A stretch of DNA of 7,100 nucleotides from Flavobacteriales bacterium. Lineage in GTDB: Bacteria > Bacteroidota > Bacteroidia > Flavobacteriales > PHOS-HE28. The stretch's first letter is position 1; each line of letters begins with the position of its first letter. The notes under the pieces were generated by a model, which saw only the letters and a program-made list of their open reading frames with translations, ran no database searches and was not told the DNA's origin. Below are positions 6,592 through 7,100 of this stretch, in pieces. A program made the position numbers and the translations under genes. Location of the stretch: positions 1 through 7,100 of the forward strand of contig SSGN01000114.1 in the NCBI GenBank assembly GCA_008016945.1, written 5' to 3'.

Positions 6592-7100
6592 ATGCAGAAA
6601 AACCGGCACGGCAAACTGCCGCCGAAACTCGAGATGCCGCGCAGTCTGCCGGGGCGGCGTTCGGTTCAACTGCCGCGCATTCTCATGCGCATCTACATCG
6701 CTGTTGCCGTGATGTTGGCGGTGATTGCGGCGTCGACCGTCGCTTTCTTCCATTCGGCGGAAAGCGTTTCCTGGTCCGATGCGTTCTACATGACGCTCAT
6801 TACGGTTACGACCGTCGGCTATGGAGAGGTCGTTCCCCTCAATACCTTCGGGCTGCGCTTGTTGGCCGGTACCGTCGCCCTGGTTGGATTCGGTGCGATC
6901 ACCTTTCTTTTCACCAGCCTCGCCGTTTTCTTTCTCGAAAGCGATCTCGATTACACCCTCAGGAGAAGGCGCATGGAAAAGCAGATGCGCAAGCTGCAGG
7001 GCCACTACATCGTCTGCGGCTTCGGCCGCGTCGGGCGCAATGTGGCTACCGAACTGATGAATACCAACCGCCACTTCGTCGCCATCGATCCCGAAGAGGC
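6592..7100 (+). CDS. Potassium channel protein, two-helix pore plus RCK/TrkA-N domain; 3' end cut by window
   Basis: Inner-membrane K+ channel of the Kch/MthK-like kind, 169 full codons before the edge. The start is the ATG at 6592 with GGGGAGG 7 bases upstream. A basic, proline-rich cytoplasmic tail (1-31) precedes TM1 (about 33-54). Then comes the pore helix WSDAFYMTLITV (61-72) and the K+ selectivity filter TTVGYG (73-78), followed by TM2 (about 87-115). After a charged linker rich in Arg and Lys (124-134), the RCK domain opens with HYIVCGFGRVG (138-148), holding the Rossmann GxGxxG. The acidic Asp166 ends the second strand, the usual sign of NAD(H) or nucleotide binding. There is no S1-S4 voltage sensor. 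The complete protein probably runs to about 330-400 residues with the rest of RCK-N and perhaps RCK-C, which would gate the pore in response to nucleotide or ions. Assignment to a channel is firm from the filter; physiological role and gene name are open. Confidence 0.93.
   Translation, partial: MQKNRHGKLPPKLEMPRSLPGRRSVQLPRILMRIYIAVAVMLAVIAASTVAFFHSAESVSWSDAFYMTLITVTTVGYGEVVPLNTFGLRLLAGTVALVGFGAITFLFTSLAVFFLESDLDYTLRRRRMEKQMRKLQGHYIVCGFGRVGRNVATELMNTNRHFVAIDPEE

Noticed and set aside
5950..7074. Minus-strand open frame of 374 codons opposite the kinase end and the channel
   Set aside because: It spans two well-supported plus-strand genes, has low-complexity Arg/Pro-rich composition and no recognisable motif or start signal.

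Overview
The window is high-GC, densely coded chromosomal DNA from a Gram-negative bacterium, most likely a betaproteobacterium and perhaps of the Rhodocyclales group. That placement is an inference from the cutA-dsbD pairing, the full-length DsbD with a signal peptide, the proteobacterial style of hybrid histidine kinase and the base composition judged by eye. No database search was possible. I see no RNA genes, mobile elements, CRISPR arrays or long repeats.

Layout. The left 3 kb is read on the minus strand, in transcription order cutA (2982-2662), dsbD (2654-873), then a branched-chain-amino-acid-type ABC substrate-binding lipoprotein (802 to beyond the left edge). The right 4 kb is read on the plus strand: a 1122-residue hybrid sensor histidine kinase (3150-6518), then a two-helix potassium channel with a cytoplasmic RCK/TrkA-N domain (6592 to beyond the right edge). 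Between the two blocks is a divergent control region of about 170 bp. It holds a candidate sigma-70 promoter for cutA-dsbD and an inverted repeat whose right arm overlaps the -10 box.

Function. CutA and DsbD are 7 bp apart and probably co-transcribed. DsbD moves electrons from cytoplasmic thioredoxin across the inner membrane to periplasmic thiol-disulfide proteins. The kinase carries every part of a phosphorelay (periplasmic Cache-type sensor, HAMP, HisKA, HATPase, two receiver domains, HPt) in one chain. It has no output domain and no response regulator beside it in the window, so its final target must lie elsewhere. The downstream channel probably takes part in K+ flux or membrane-potential control. 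Whether it is linked to the kinase cannot be decided from the sequence alone.

By sequence this is mostly an ordinary housekeeping and sensory region. The points worth a second look are the control region and uncertain start of the kinase, its missing partner, and the two genes cut by the window edges. I found no convincing sign of an undescribed system.
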